Source: Sphagnum compactum
Lineage: Eukaryota; Bryophyta; Sphagnopsida; Sphagnales
DNA: 64,000 nucleotides
Direction of reading: 5' to 3'
Assembly: GCA_965153455.1 (NCBI GenBank)
Contig: OZ234496.1
Location: forward strand, 3,791,207-3,855,206
Positions 29,771 to 41,377 of this stretch are shown piece by piece. Every line of letters begins with the position of its first letter. Positions within the stretch are counted from its first letter, which is position 1. Under the pieces are notes generated by a model. That model had not been told where the DNA came from, made no database searches, and was given only the letters and a program-made list of their open reading frames with translations. Made by a program: the position numbers and the translations under genes.

Positions 29771-32700
29771 ATTTGTGAAAGTGTCAATTTTACGGAAAAA
29801 AATTGTATAGTAGAAATTTAAATCACTATTACATGTGTATGATCACCACAAAAATATTATGTCACCTTACATGGTCAAAAAAATGACATAATTTATATAG
29901 AAATATCATCATAAATCAAACTAAACACAAGCTCAAATCACTAGTTGAAATCATAAGATACAACAAATCGGATCATAAAGTTGAGAAATAGACATGTCTA
30001 ATATATTAATACCAAGAAAAATAACTTACATCAAATATTGATATTTCTAGGTAACTTGTTATGAAACTAGTCCATCCAAATCTCCAAGATTTGCACCAAC
30101 ATGTTGTTTATTCCTTATTACATCTCATTTCTTGAAATTATATATGGGTGCTTGAGACTACCAACATAAAAGATATTTACAAGAGTCAAAATGCCATTAC
30201 GATGAAGTACACAATTCAACAGACCAACTTGCTTTTGGTTAAATGAATTTGTAGTCATCACCAAAAACATTTGCAAATAATGATAAATAGTTCAACATTC
30301 CCATACACAATGTCCATATATAGACATGGACCACACTTGAATTGTTTGTCTTACCACAAGTCTAAACCTCTAATCCAACATAAACTTTCAACATTAAAGT
30401 AATCTTGAATATCATAAAACAAATAGAAATAAAGTTACAACATCTGATTAGGTAAATTTATATATTATATTGAAGTACACAAAAATGAGAAAATTAAATA
30501 CACATATTTGAATGCACCCCCAAACTCCTTGAAAAACTCAAATGTGAATCCCAAAGTGAAAATAACATAAGGAGGAGTTGGGGCATGTTCTTTAATTTGC
30601 AACACTTTTGAGGTAAGAAGGGCATGTTAGAGCTCTAGGATGGGGACTAGGACGAGTGACAAGTGTGTCAATTATTCATATCAATTTGTACAAACCAAAT
30701 AACAAATTGATTAGTGCATAGTTGAAACATTTTTGGTGCACAAACGAACCAAGGGCATACACAAACTCATCACAACTTGGAATTGAAGGAAGCCACCACC
30801 TTCCCCCTTATAATATTCTTTATGATTCATCATGGGGGCTACACCCAAATGGCGTTTGTCCTAAGACTCCCAAGTTGGGAGTCCCACAATTCTCAAAATT
30901 CCTGAAATTGGGATTCTGGCCATTTTGGCCACTTTGGATGCCCATAACTTCTTGTGTAGACCTTTGATTGAGGTGAAGTCTAAAACAAAGTTGTAGCTCT
31001 CGTCGAAAGCTTTTCAACTATATGTGGCATGACTTCTACATGTGTGTAACTCAAAGCGATTCCTGAATTTTAGTGATCGAAAGTCAAATTGACACTTTGA
31101 CTTTTGGCTTTTTTTCGGCTATAACTTATGTTTTAAGTATTCAAATGGATCATGTGAGCCCATTTTAAACATATAATTCTTAATAACTTTCTAATGATAT
31201 AAAGAAATTTTCAATCCAATGAGTTTTGACCTTTCAAACTGTTCATTGAAAATTTGGAAATCCATCGATGCTCCAATTCCCAAAGTGGGAATCCACTTAA
31301 GAGTGTGTGGGCTCATTCCCTCACATTCTCCTACATTCTCGAAAATGTGAATGTGACTTCCGGGTTGCATTTTCGACCCACACCTTTCCATGCCCTTGCT
31401 TTGGTCACAAGCTTAAAGCTAGGGTCGTGACATATTCACAATGTAAACCCAAGGTAGCAAATCATAAAGGACATCTCTTTGTAATTGGAACATTAGGTAG
31501 AAACTCAAGAATTGTTTCAGTTTTGTGATTTTGGTAGCAATTACTCAATACAAAATTAAACATCAATAATTTGTTCATTTTTAAAAGGTCATGCACCTTG
31601 CTAAAACAATGAATATTTTTAAATTAACAAATCAAATAAAATTTTGATAAATTATCACATGTTTAGTACGGACCATCATTCATGTTTCACCAGTTCATGA
31701 TTAACATCCTTCTAATACTTTAGATGATACTTTCATTATAAAAAATGTTGTAATGGAAATAACAACAATGGCAACATAATTTTGTGACATCATACTTGGT
31801 ATCATGAAACAAAAAATGTGACAAAGTGAAAATCCCCAATAACACAAGGTATGATGGTGTGAAGAACAACTGAATGGTCCAACAAAGACAAATATATCCA
31901 ATGAAGACTTTATTATATTCAATGCCCTTTCCCTTGTTTTAATCTAGTTTTCCTTATGTAGTTGTTGCTTTTACATTAGTGGATCATTAAATAGTTCACG
32001 GATAGTTTAATCCATCATTGGCATCCAACTCTTGTGTATGATTATTGTGGGATTTGGGTGCTCTTCGTGTACAAAATTAAAACTAACCTAAGATTGAATT
32101 CCCTCAGCTTGAAAACGTGTTTATTCTTGGGGCTGAACCGCTTCATGAACAAGCTGCTGGGGTGCTCTTAATTCTAGTTGCTTTCTAAGGCCCCTTGTGA
32201 CTACTCTTGACATCATTTGTTGATTTAAAACAATTTTTAATTCTCAAATTTCATTTGATCAACAAGATGTCCTAAAACAAAAAAATAGACATGCAAATCT
32301 CAATTTTTAAAAAAACTAACTTCTAAAGACACAAAACACTCTTAGAAAACTACTAAAACTAGTACAAATCCAAACTAAAATTTAAAAACAAAACAAAATA
32401 ATTTCTTGCTAAAACCAAAGATTGTAAAATCACTATTATTTATAACATCAAAAAAAAATACATAACTACATTGGTCGCCAAACAAGAAGTTAACACTAGC
32501 ACACATATAAACACAAAAAAGCAAACACATTTCATTAAACAACTTCCATCAAAATGAACTTCTTGGTAGAATTCCTCCTATTTTGTATGCCTCAAAAGAC
32601 ATATATTTGTTAGGAAATATGTATGAAAACACTTACCAACTTTCTTTCTTCAATACTGTTAATAGCTTTTACTTTCCTTCTTGAAGGTCACTTGCCACCT

Positions 32701-33490
32701 TTGTGAAAACAACTAGATGAACTACATTTGCTACTTACAGTAGAAGAATTTTGATGTGTCAAAATTGCAATGAGTGACTTGATGATTATTATGGTAACAT
32801 ACATTTTCCTTATGCATCCAATCATAAAATGCCACAATTATAAAGCTGGCCAACTACAAAATGATCTAAATGCGTATGGATCTGAATTCAAAAGATTAGT
32901 AATTGCAAATAATTGAATTTGATGGTGAATTTCCTTCCATCAGAACCAAAGAATGTACAAAAAACCTTTTTGGTATCGGATTGAGCATGCACACAAAAAC
33001 TCCTCCACAATAATCAGGAAGAATATTGTGTCTAATAAGATGAAGTCTCCATAATCCGGTGTTTTCAGGCACAATAGAAGTCTTCTTGCTTGTGCTATTC
33101 TAGCATGAATTTGCACAAGTACAAATTGCATCCATGCAAAACCCAACTTGCACTCCGATGCAGTTTTTGAGGTCCATGAAGCAATTTTTGAGCTCTGAAT
33201 ATGCAGCTTCACAAGTGCATCCCCATGTAGGAGTAAATGTTCCATGGAGAGAAGAGAGTAGTCCCCAACACAGAACTGTTTCTGTACATCAACTACAGAG
33301 TTTGGGAATTCACCCACCACTTTTTCTTTCTTTTTTGGTTATGTGATGATGTTCCATTCTTGCAGCAAGATAAGTTGCTTCTCCCAAGCATCTCCTGGCA
33401 AGCTTCTCATTAGCATCTTTACTGCATCCTTGCTGTTGTTTGCACTTTCAATCCAGTCCTCAAACATACCTCATCAATATGTCAACATTT
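29771..33490. other. AT-rich spacer with a possible LTR fragment at 30.8-31.4 kb
   Basis: No gene is supported. The stretch near 30780-31450 (CTTGTGTAGACCTTTGATTG, GAAGTCTAAAACAAAGTTGT, GGCTATAACTTATGTTTTAA) has the look of plant LTR or other retroelement non-coding DNA, but no matching second copy, TG..CA ends or target duplication was found. Minus-strand DNA at 33365-33475 encodes FEDWIESANNSKDAVKMLM without a stop; it lies just past the stop of the EB-like gene and might be a further exon or relic. Confidence 0.4.
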
Positions 33491-35315
33491 CTAGCAAGGA
33501 CTAGGACGGTCAGTGGTAGACCCTAAGATAGATATTACTGATTCCACCAGAGGTGCAGTTGATGCATATGGCTGTGCACGTTCACACATCTGCACTCCCA
33601 AAAGGGTGACCAACTTCATCAAGGTTTTTGCTCTGGGTAAAAAGCATTTAGCATGAATTGGAGGAGGACATAGTCATTCTATAAAAATTCATGTCTACAC
33701 ACATGACAGCTTCTGCCTTTTCTCAGTTGACGACCATTGGGCTTGATTCCACCATCTGTTTTCTCTCTCCACTTGTCTGTGTTGGTGTATGTGCAGTATT
33801 TATCAACTACCCAATGGCACTGAAGCAGCTGTAAGAATGCTGCAGCCATGACAGACAGACAGACCAACAGACAGACAGATATATGGGTTGCATGCGAAAC
33901 TTGTTGATTCAGATTGAAGAGTAATAAATTGAATATCCAAACAGCTGAAATGAATTAGAGGCGGAAGTAGCTCTGACAAATTACCTTCTCAATCTGAATT
34001 AGCTTGTTGTGGTAAAACAAACGCTCCTTGTTGATGGCCTCAACCTGCTTGAGAGTACACAAAATTGTATCCCACAAAGTTGTTAGACTAGTTTCTAGCA
34101 AGAGAGAACATGCAGTAGTGACTTACAGATTGAAGCTTTGCTGCTGTTATGTACTTCATGTTCAGCTAAAAGAAATCCCCCTTGTTTGATGGATTTCTTT
34201 GAACACTTTCGGGTTCTTGAGAATCTCATTACCCCCCCAACTGAATTCCTCCTCTCCCTTATGGAACAGAGAGATTTTTTATCTTTCCTGCTGTGCTGCT
34301 GAGACAAAACTTGTTATCAAGGAAAATAGCAGGCTCCCAAGTGCCAGCACCTCAGCTAGACTTGTTGAGTAAGATTGCAGACGTGTCATCAACTCCCCTT
34401 CCAAATACCTATGCCAAACCAAGAACCAGATTAAGAAAAACAAAGAAATACAAGGTTGAGAACAATGAAAGAAACTAACCCAAAGCTCTTCCCCAAAAGA
34501 GAAACCAGAAACCTGTAAGATTGCATATGTGCCATCAAACTCCCTTTGCAAATAGCTCATGCTAAACATGAAGAACAAGAGTAAGAATGATGCAAGAAAC
34601 TACTCAAAGCTCCTTAAAAAAAGCAAGTAGAAACCAAGGACTACCACAACACAAAAAAACCCATCTGTGGAGGAAGAAGAGGGATGAGTCACTACCAAAC
34701 ACATGGTGATAGATGGTGTCACTCCACTCTCCTCAGGAAGTACTATGTTGGTAAACAGATGCACATCTTGGTTGCCCACTTCTACTTCTATTACAACCAA
34801 TTCTCCCCCCACAAAAGGACTCCAGAGCTCCTAAATTCCAACACTTTGGGTGTTTAGGCAAATTCCCTAAGCAACAATACAAGATTTCTTGGAGGTTTGA
34901 GCAGCCAAAAGTTCTTGCAAGACAGCACAGAGGTCCCCCCACCACATATTGCTTCTTGGTGGCACTTCCACAGATGGGACACACACTAGCAGGAAAGTTA
35001 AACATGCAAAAGTCTGAAGACAAAAAGGGAAAAAAACAGAAGAGGTGCACTGGTCACTTACGAAGCAAGGCTCTGAAGGATGGCTTGTTGGTGTGCAGCA
35101 TTCTCCTGCTGTTCTTTGATGGGTCCTAACTTAGAACCACCTTCATCATCTCTCTTCTTTGCCAAGAGCTCAGAGTGCAGCACATCCTTGCTGCAGCTGT
35201 CAGTTGATGGAGTGGGCTCCTTACAGAGTCCTCCACCTCTGTCATCATGCAACTCTGGAACCAGCTTCCGCTGTGACAGAATCCGATGAGCAACAAGGCT
35301 GGATTTTTTGCCCAT
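33491..35315 (-). CDS. Small coiled-coil protein with EB1-homology-like C-terminus
   Basis: Exons 35062-35315, 34513-34561, 33985-34044 and 33491-33589 join in phase (462 nt) with GT-AG borders into 153 aa. The C-terminal 60 residues are a coiled coil: SYLQREFDGTYAILQ, VEAINKERLFYHNKLIQIEK, MCERAQPY, APLVESVISILGS. This matches the pattern of the EB1 (MAPRE) C-terminal homology domain, where KERDFYFxKLRxIE is followed by a cysteine and an I-L helix. EB1 proteins bind growing microtubule ends through an N-terminal calponin-homology domain; I found no such domain in this gene or upstream to 37 kb. Residues 1-80 are basic then acidic, with QRKLVPELHDDRGG and no known domain. The ATG at 35315 is the likely start, but the frame is open to 35372 and more 5' exons may exist. 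The family assignment is tentative; the exon structure is better supported. Confidence 0.5.
34362..34613. repeat. Diverged direct duplication of the second EB-like exon
   Basis: Copy B at about 34508-34613 contains the functional 49-nt exon and its acceptor. Copy A at about 34362-34488, inside the next intron, aligns with it over roughly 110 bp with many substitutions and small indels. Translated, copy A gives YLEGELMTRLQSYSTS where the exon gives YLQREFDGTYAILQ. Copy A would not keep phase in the mRNA, so it looks like a dead exon copy. Confidence 0.6.
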
Positions 35316-37388
35316 CCCTCTCCTCTCTGTATGCACACAAGCACTCCCCTTTTTTTCTTGCAGACACAACACACAACTGCTGCTCTTTCACTTCCCAAGT
35401 TCCCACAAATGGTAGGGGAAAAAAAAAACCACCAGACAAGCCAAGTCCCATTCCACCTGCACTTCTGACATCTAAGTCCCACCAAACAGTCTTGGGCTTT
35501 TGTGGGCACACATGCATGCCAAGATTTCAGGAGTGGTACAAATCTTCTTCTTGGCACCACTACCATTAACACCTCAATTCCACACAGCCAAGAACACACA
35601 CCATTAGGCAAATGCCACCAACCCACCTGCTGATCACTTGATATGATGATAAACCAAGGCCGTGGTATCCAACACAAAAGAGTGATTCTGTGTGTGCCAG
35701 TGATTCTCTTGGAGCAAAATGTATGAAGAGATGAAGGGTGCATTGGAAGATCGGGAGCAGAAAAACACAAAAGATTCCTCTAGTGTGAGAGATTTTCTTG
35801 CAAAAATTGTACAGGAGATGCAGGCCTGGCAATTTATTCCCACAAAGACAGCCTACAGGTTTTGTCCTGTATACTCAGTCTTCTCATCAGGCACACAATT
35901 TAGTATCACAATCTAAAGGAAAGACCTGGACATTTTCCCATATCCACATAACCATAAACTCTGCAAGCATCAAGTTGGAGCCCTCCGCATAGAAGCATTG
36001 GGTTCACAAGGCATTGTCCTCATCAGATCCTCCGCCTCCTCCAGATGGCCCAGCAAGGTCCCAAATAATTTGCAATGATCAGGAAGGAAGGAGTAAACAA
36101 GTGTACTGAATCAAGGAGCTGTCAGTTCAATAGTGGCATGAAGAAATCACCAATGTTCAGCAATGCAAAAGCTCCCATCTGACAGGCTTGACTCAAAAAT
36201 CACATAAGTGCAAGAGGTATGAAACTTGGTGAGGAGAGAATCTTAGCTTTCACAACACTGCCACAAATGACAACTGTGAGGAAAATCACTCACTCTGTAT
36301 TGGGAACATGGAACAGAAAGTAGGTAGTCAAAATTCTGTGTACTACAGCAGCACTTCTTCATATAGAAATGCAGAGCAAAGAGCAATGCAAAAGGTTAGT
36401 GTTATTTTCAAGCCTAGTACTTTCTGTAGAGCACCTCAACTATCATAACTGCCATCTATAGGCAGGAGTTCCATCAAAAAGAATTCTATACCAACCAAGG
36501 AGATGCTGAGAAACACTGCTTGGCCACCATTGACAATCCCTGCAAGAAAACACAAGAGAACAATTCATCCCCAATACAGGAAAATGTTTGGATACCTTAG
36601 TATTAATGTTCTCCCAGCTATCTTTGTAATGGTCTTGGTGGCATTGTTCATTACAGTTGCCACAAATTGGAATCCTTCAAGCTGCAGAGATGGGTACAGG
36701 GAGGTGCAACGACCAGTCCAAGCACAATGGCCGGCTTCCATGGTGGGAACAGAAACAGAAACAGAATGCCTTTCCTTCTCTCCAATATGACACAGATTCA
36801 GTATCTGACATACCCAGTGTTCATTTGCCTGGAATTGAGCCCTTAAGTTCTGCATGAATGAAGTCATTAAGCTTGCAGCACCTCCCAGTCCAATTTCAAA
36901 ACCTGAGTAGTAGAAGCGTGTCCTCAGAAGTCATTGTGCAACACAGCCTCCAAGGTCCTATTCAAAACAAGGGTAGTACAAGGGTGGGTGTACCCATAGG
37001 TCATGATGCAACAAAACCTCTTGCAAATGCTGCTCCCACTAATTTCTGCCTGCAAATGGGAACCACCTGATCAGCTCAACAAGTTTGAAGAATCAAACTG
37101 CTTTCTATCTGAGATGAATTGGAGCTCTGGAGCAAGCATATTCATATGGACTACCAGTTGCATTTACAGGGACAAAACATGGGAGGAGAAAACAGGGTCT
37201 TCCACTGTTGTTTTTGCAGCTGCTGGATACAATAACACACCATCATAAAACTACTGATCAAAATCTTGCTGTTTTACCATCCATCATCCAGAAATGTTGG
37301 CAGTGAAGGAAACACGAAATTAAGGACACAAAAGACTAAAAGGAGTGAAGGCAAAATTGAGGTTACTTGCAACTAAAGAAGGAGAATT
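35316..37388. other. Spacer between the EB-like gene and the Der 3' end
   Basis: This should contain the EB-like promoter or 5' exons and, near 37388, the Der 3' UTR. No further exon could be joined with confidence. Minus-strand open frames at 35126-35770 lack recognisable domains. No repeats stand out. Confidence 0.5.
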
Positions 37389-39539
37389 TCATCTGGAAGC
37401 CTCTGTGAGAGTTCCTGCTGCCATCTCTGCTGGCTTCCGCTTCTCTTTACTGGCAGACCCTGCTGCACCCTTGATGGCTTTCCCCCGCTCAGCTTTTGGC
37501 TTGCTACGCCATAGCAGCCGAACAGGTGTGCCTGGATATCCAACATTCTGTCGCAGCTGTTTCTCCATATAGCGCCTGTAGATTTCAGGGAAAAGCCTTG
37601 AATCATTCACAAAATAGACAAAGGTAGGTGGCCGAATTGCAGCTTGTGTACAGTAGTAAATGCGACCTTTCTTGCCACCTCGGCCTGTGGGTGGCTGCTT
37701 CAAAGTCACCGCATCGCGGATGACTTGATTCAAAGTAGCTGTCGGTAGACGTCTACACCTCTGTTCTCCAGCTTGGACGGCTGCTTCAAGAATCTTATGG
37801 ATTCGTTGGCCACTCGAAGCAGAGCAGTAAACAATGGGTGCCCAATCTAGTATGCGCAACTTCTCTCGTACATCACGATCATACCACACAGTGCTCTGTG
37901 CATCTTTGTCTGGCACTGTATCCCACTTGTTCACAACAATGACACAAGCCTTCCCCTCTGTCTCTATCCTCTCACCTAGCCTGAAATCTTGCTCAGTCAC
38001 ACAATCCATGGCATCAATCACAAGAGCCACTACATCCGACCTTCGAATTGCCCTGAAAGCACGGTTCACTGACAACAGCTCAGTCCGGCTACCTGCTGAT
38101 GCAACAGCTGATCTTCGCCGGATTCCTGCAGTGTCAATCAGCTTGTAAACCTGGCCATTTGGAGCTGTGAAGTCAGTATCGATGGCATCTCGGGTGGTGC
38201 CACTCACAGGACTTACAATTGTGCGCTCTTCACCAACCAATGCATTCAAAATGCTGCTCTTACCCACATTGGGTTTCCCGACGATGGCAATTGCCATAGG
38301 CTTGTCATCATCTTCATCTACGAAATCGTCAGCCTCAAGAGCCTTCAGCTCTGCACACACACTATCAAGCAAATCTCCTGTCCCTGTGCCAGAAATTGCT
38401 GAAACTGGAATGGGAGTAAACCCTAATGACCAGAACTCAGCAGCTTGAAGGATGCCTCTTGTGGGTGACTCACATTTATTGACAGCCAGAGTGATTCTCT
38501 TATTGGAGTGTTTCTTCCGAAGCCAATCTGCAATGTCAGTGTCTGCAGCTGTCAATCCAGCTTGCCCATCAACGACAAAGATAATGGAATCCGCAGTGTC
38601 CACAGCAGCAGCGGCCTGGCGTTCAATCATGGCAGGCAATCCAGCTGTAGAAGCTTGTTTCACAGCTCTTTCTACAGCTTCAGAGCCTCCCCCTTCAGTG
38701 ATGGCCACTGCATCAGAGCCTGCTCCTGGGATGGTGAGCACCCCACCCGTGTCCACGATCATAAACTCATGGGTGCTCCAAAAAGCTCTAGTGTAGAGCC
38801 GATCTCGTGTCACCCCAGCTTCATCGTTCACAATTGCGACATCGCCACCCGCAATACGGTTGAAGAGAGCAGACTTACCCACATTAGGTCTACCCACAAT
38901 GGCCACTTTCGGCAGGAGATGGTCCGGCACCTGCGGCTCGAGCTCCCAAGCTCCTCCCCTTCTCTTCTTCTTCTTCTTCTTCTTCTTCTCCTTCTTTTCC
39001 GTCTCCCGTCCCTCGTCCTCCTCTTGCATCTGCTCAAACAAATTGAGAGTGTACTCCCGGACCACACCTGAGGCTTCTCGCTCATATACATCTTCTGGAA
39101 AATCCTCCGTATCTTCTTCCTCCCCCTCGTCTTCACCCACTTCCTCATAATCAAGTTCCTCATCCTCTTCCTCGTCCTCGTCCTCCTCCTCAGCAGAAGC
39201 AGAAGCAGAAGCAGAAGCAAAGGGTTCAAAACCCACTTCAGAATTCAGCCCCAATCTTCTACTAGACGAAGAATCCGAGGCTCCACTGGACCTTCTGTGC
39301 CTCAACTCACAGAAGCTCCGCAGCTTGGGAGCAGCACCAGCATCTGACGATTGCGAACGGATCACGTATGTCTGGACGCAAAGACGCGAGCACGAGGGGA
39401 GAGATGAATTGTACGCGGAGCAACGGAATGGGTAGCGAGGGAAGTTAGTGAGGCAGGCAGTAGAGCTGTTGCTGTGGTTTCTGCTGCTGCTGCTGCTGCT
39501 GCTGCAGCACCAGAGTCGAGACCGCACCGCGTCCGCCAT
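37389..39539 (-). CDS. DER: Double GTPase Der/EngA, probably plastid-targeted
   Basis: Der (EngA) is a tandem-GTPase ribosome assembly factor of bacterial descent; plant copies act in chloroplasts on the 50S subunit. The 716-aa single-exon frame starts at 39539 (context GCAGCGATGGC); an in-frame ATG 26 codons upstream is possible but weaker. Residues 1-100 are rich in Ser, Arg and Ala with few acids, as in transit peptides. A strongly acidic segment (about 115-180) and a run of about ten lysines (near 183-193) precede GTPase 1: GRPNVGKS at 216-223, DTGG at 263-266, NKCE at 354-357. GTPase 2: GKPNVGKS at 421-428, DTAGIRRR at 469, NKWD at 537-540. The KH-like C-terminal domain follows, with GRGGKKGRIYYCTQAA and FPEIYRRYMEKQLR. 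Both GTPases are complete. GTPase 1 carries a Gly/Ala-rich insertion after DTGG that bacterial Der lacks. The absence of introns is notable. Confidence 0.95.
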   Translation of the reverse strand: MADAVRSRLWCCSSSSSSSRNHSNSSTACLTNFPRYPFRCSAYNSSLPSCSRLCVQTYVIRSQSSDAGAAPKLRSFCELRHRRSSGASDSSSSRRLGLNSEVGFEPFASASASASAEEEDEDEEEDEELDYEEVGEDEGEEEDTEDFPEDVYEREASGVVREYTLNLFEQMQEEDEGRETEKKEKKKKKKKKRRGGAWELEPQVPDHLLPKVAIVGRPNVGKSALFNRIAGGDVAIVNDEAGVTRDRLYTRAFWSTHEFMIVDTGGVLTIPGAGSDAVAITEGGGSEAVERAVKQASTAGLPAMIERQAAAAVDTADSIIFVVDGQAGLTAADTDIADWLRKKHSNKRITLAVNKCESPTRGILQAAEFWSLGFTPIPVSAISGTGTGDLLDSVCAELKALEADDFVDEDDDKPMAIAIVGKPNVGKSSILNALVGEERTIVSPVSGTTRDAIDTDFTAPNGQVYKLIDTAGIRRRSAVASAGSRTELLSVNRAFRAIRRSDVVALVIDAMDCVTEQDFRLGERIETEGKACVIVVNKWDTVPDKDAQSTVWYDRDVREKLRILDWAPIVYCSASSGQRIHKILEAAVQAGEQRCRRLPTATLNQVIRDAVTLKQPPTGRGGKKGRIYYCTQAAIRPPTFVYFVNDSRLFPEIYRRYMEKQLRQNVGYPGTPVRLLWRSKPKAERGKAIKGAAGSASKEKRKPAEMAAGTLTEASR
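38960..39215 (-). repeat. Low-complexity coding tracts in Der
   Basis: A (CTT)n tract near 38962-38990 encodes the poly-lysine run. A (CTC/TTC)-rich stretch at about 39100-39195 encodes the acidic run, and AGCAGAAGCAGAAGC repeats near 39190-39215 encode alternating Ser-Ala. A separate (CTG)n tract at 39481-39505 encodes poly-serine near the N-terminus. All stay in frame, so length changes of three bases would be tolerated. Confidence 0.8.
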
Positions 39540-41377
39540 CGCTGCACAGACCTGCAAACCTCGCGACCTCGCCTCTCGCCTCACCTCCCATGCGCGCTGT
39601 CTCTCTCTCTCTCTCATCGTTTACACACTCTGCTTCTTTCACATCCATCTTTCGATGACCCATGCCCCCTTATCCACGTCCACATTTATCATCCATGAAG
39701 CTGCTATTCCTCCGTCAGTAATCCGAGGCCAAAAAAAAAAAAATCACCAAAAATGGGAAACAAAAAAGAAGCCTTTGACAAGGGTTGGGCGGTTATCAGA
39801 AAAACCTCGGGAACAGACGACCGGGCCCCAGGCGGTTATCAGAAAAACACCGGTAACAGACGAACGGGCCCCAGGCGGTTATCATATGTGGTTCTTAGGG
39901 TTCATGCCCCCTGGTTCCCAAAAATCAAAGAACCGGATTCTGAACCAAATGACCGCCGAATTGGAGTGTGATGAGAAAACATTTGAAGCGGAATTTTGGT
40001 CTTTTCTGTGGCTTTTTTTCTCATGGTTTTTGTTTCTTGCTTGTTACGAGCAAAGGCTGAGTTTACTCTTGACGGGCGCTCACTGTATCGTGGGATGCTT
40101 TCTTTGGGTGCATCTTTTGTGGTGTTGTTGCTTCCTCGCTGTTTGCATTGATGGCTGTCTGTCATGATATGGAGCTTAAGCTGGAGATAAAAGGGCGCTC
40201 TTGTTTCAAAGACCACAGACACAGAGCTAAGTTGGATGGGTTAGTGGTGAAAATTAGTAAAAGGAGAATTATAAAAAATAGTTAACGTTGATGAACTTTT
40301 TTGGGGGTTGGATCTTTGGTTGCCATTCCAATTTCCCTTTTAAAAGCAAATGAATTCGAACTAGTCTGTTGAATTTTGAAAAAAGACAATTGATGATTTT
40401 GATATTTAATATTTAGACCCTACAGTTCATGAATTGCCTGCAAACCCAAATGCTTCGAAATCCTATGTTGAGAGCTCCTAGAGTGAGTGCATAAATTAAC
40501 CCAAGTAAACAACAGGATAAAGCTTCAATGAAAAGCTTTGACACTACTGCCTGGATGCATTTATTACATTCAAGACCAAAACTTTCTGCAACAAAGAATG
40601 GTACACATTGATAGTTACCCTAAATCAAGAGATAGAAAAGAGAGACTCACCAACTATTTGCAACATTGGATCCACTGCCATCATATGTCACCAAAAATTT
40701 GTAATGATGAATCCACACCACCATCACATGTTTTGTCCCTGAGGGTAAGCATTCACATAGACAGACAGAATATTGGACTTTGTACCAAATCTCACTGTGC
40801 ATATCTTAACTAGCGCACAGACTCACTGCTTACACTTTGAAAAACATAAGTGTATAGCTTTCTCACAGGACTCCTTTGCTTGGGTCACCAAAAGCCCAGA
40901 CAGAACATGCTCTTTGAGAAATCCGAGATTTGCTTTCATAGCCCTACTAGATCGAGGCTTAAGAAAAGACTGTACAATCTCTCCACTTGCATGTAGGTAA
41001 TCCCATCACCAGTGCCAATTATCCACATCCATACTTACCCAACTGAGGTCCAGCACTTAAAGCGCAGTCCAGTTCAGGGTTAAGATCTTGCTTTGTAGAG
41101 TAGAGGACTTTAGTTGAAAATGTGGATCTGGGATTGCAGGACAGCATGCTCATAAGGAAAGCTTGAACCATGGCACAGGAGAACACTAATTGGCGGGGCA
41201 ACTCCTCCCAATTCCAATGTTCCATAGAAAAACCTTTGCTGAGCCTGAAATCTCACTTTTGCTTTCCATGATCTCCAAAAATGGGGTCTTGCACGGTTCC
41301 TGTGTCAATGCAAGTTGACGTTTCTTGGCGTTAGCTCCCATGTGCTGGTTCAGTAACAGATGCTCAATCCACCTCAC
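39540..41377. other. Der upstream region and acyltransferase 3' region
   Basis: The interval runs from the Der start codon to the stop codon of the acyltransferase gene; both genes are on the minus strand. No coding exon is supported. A 43-bp tandem repeat is listed separately. The open frame at 39448-40167 on the plus strand overlaps the Der 5' end and has no domain. Confidence 0.6.
39789..39883. repeat. 43-bp direct repeat upstream of Der
   Basis: Two full units and a partial third, starting at 39789, 39832 and 39875, of GCGGTTATCAGAAAAAC, then CGG(G/T)AACAGACGA, then CGGGCCCCAG. The units differ at about three positions. They sit 250-340 bp upstream of the Der ATG in a G+C-rich stretch, so they lie in the likely promoter or 5' leader. 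Confidence 0.85.

Noticed and set aside
30780-31450. Complete solo LTR
   Set aside because: The sequence has retroelement flavour, but no TG..CA ends, target duplication or second copy could be identified.
32940-33320. 126-codon minus-strand ORF after the EB-like gene
   Set aside because: No domain and no splice connection that keeps phase with the gene.
35126-35770. 214-codon minus-strand ORF rich in Cys and Trp
   Set aside because: It overlaps the better supported EB-like first exon in another frame and shows no family pattern.
39448-40167. 239-codon plus-strand ORF opposite the Der 5' end
   Set aside because: It is antisense to poly-serine coding sequence and a promoter repeat, without a domain.
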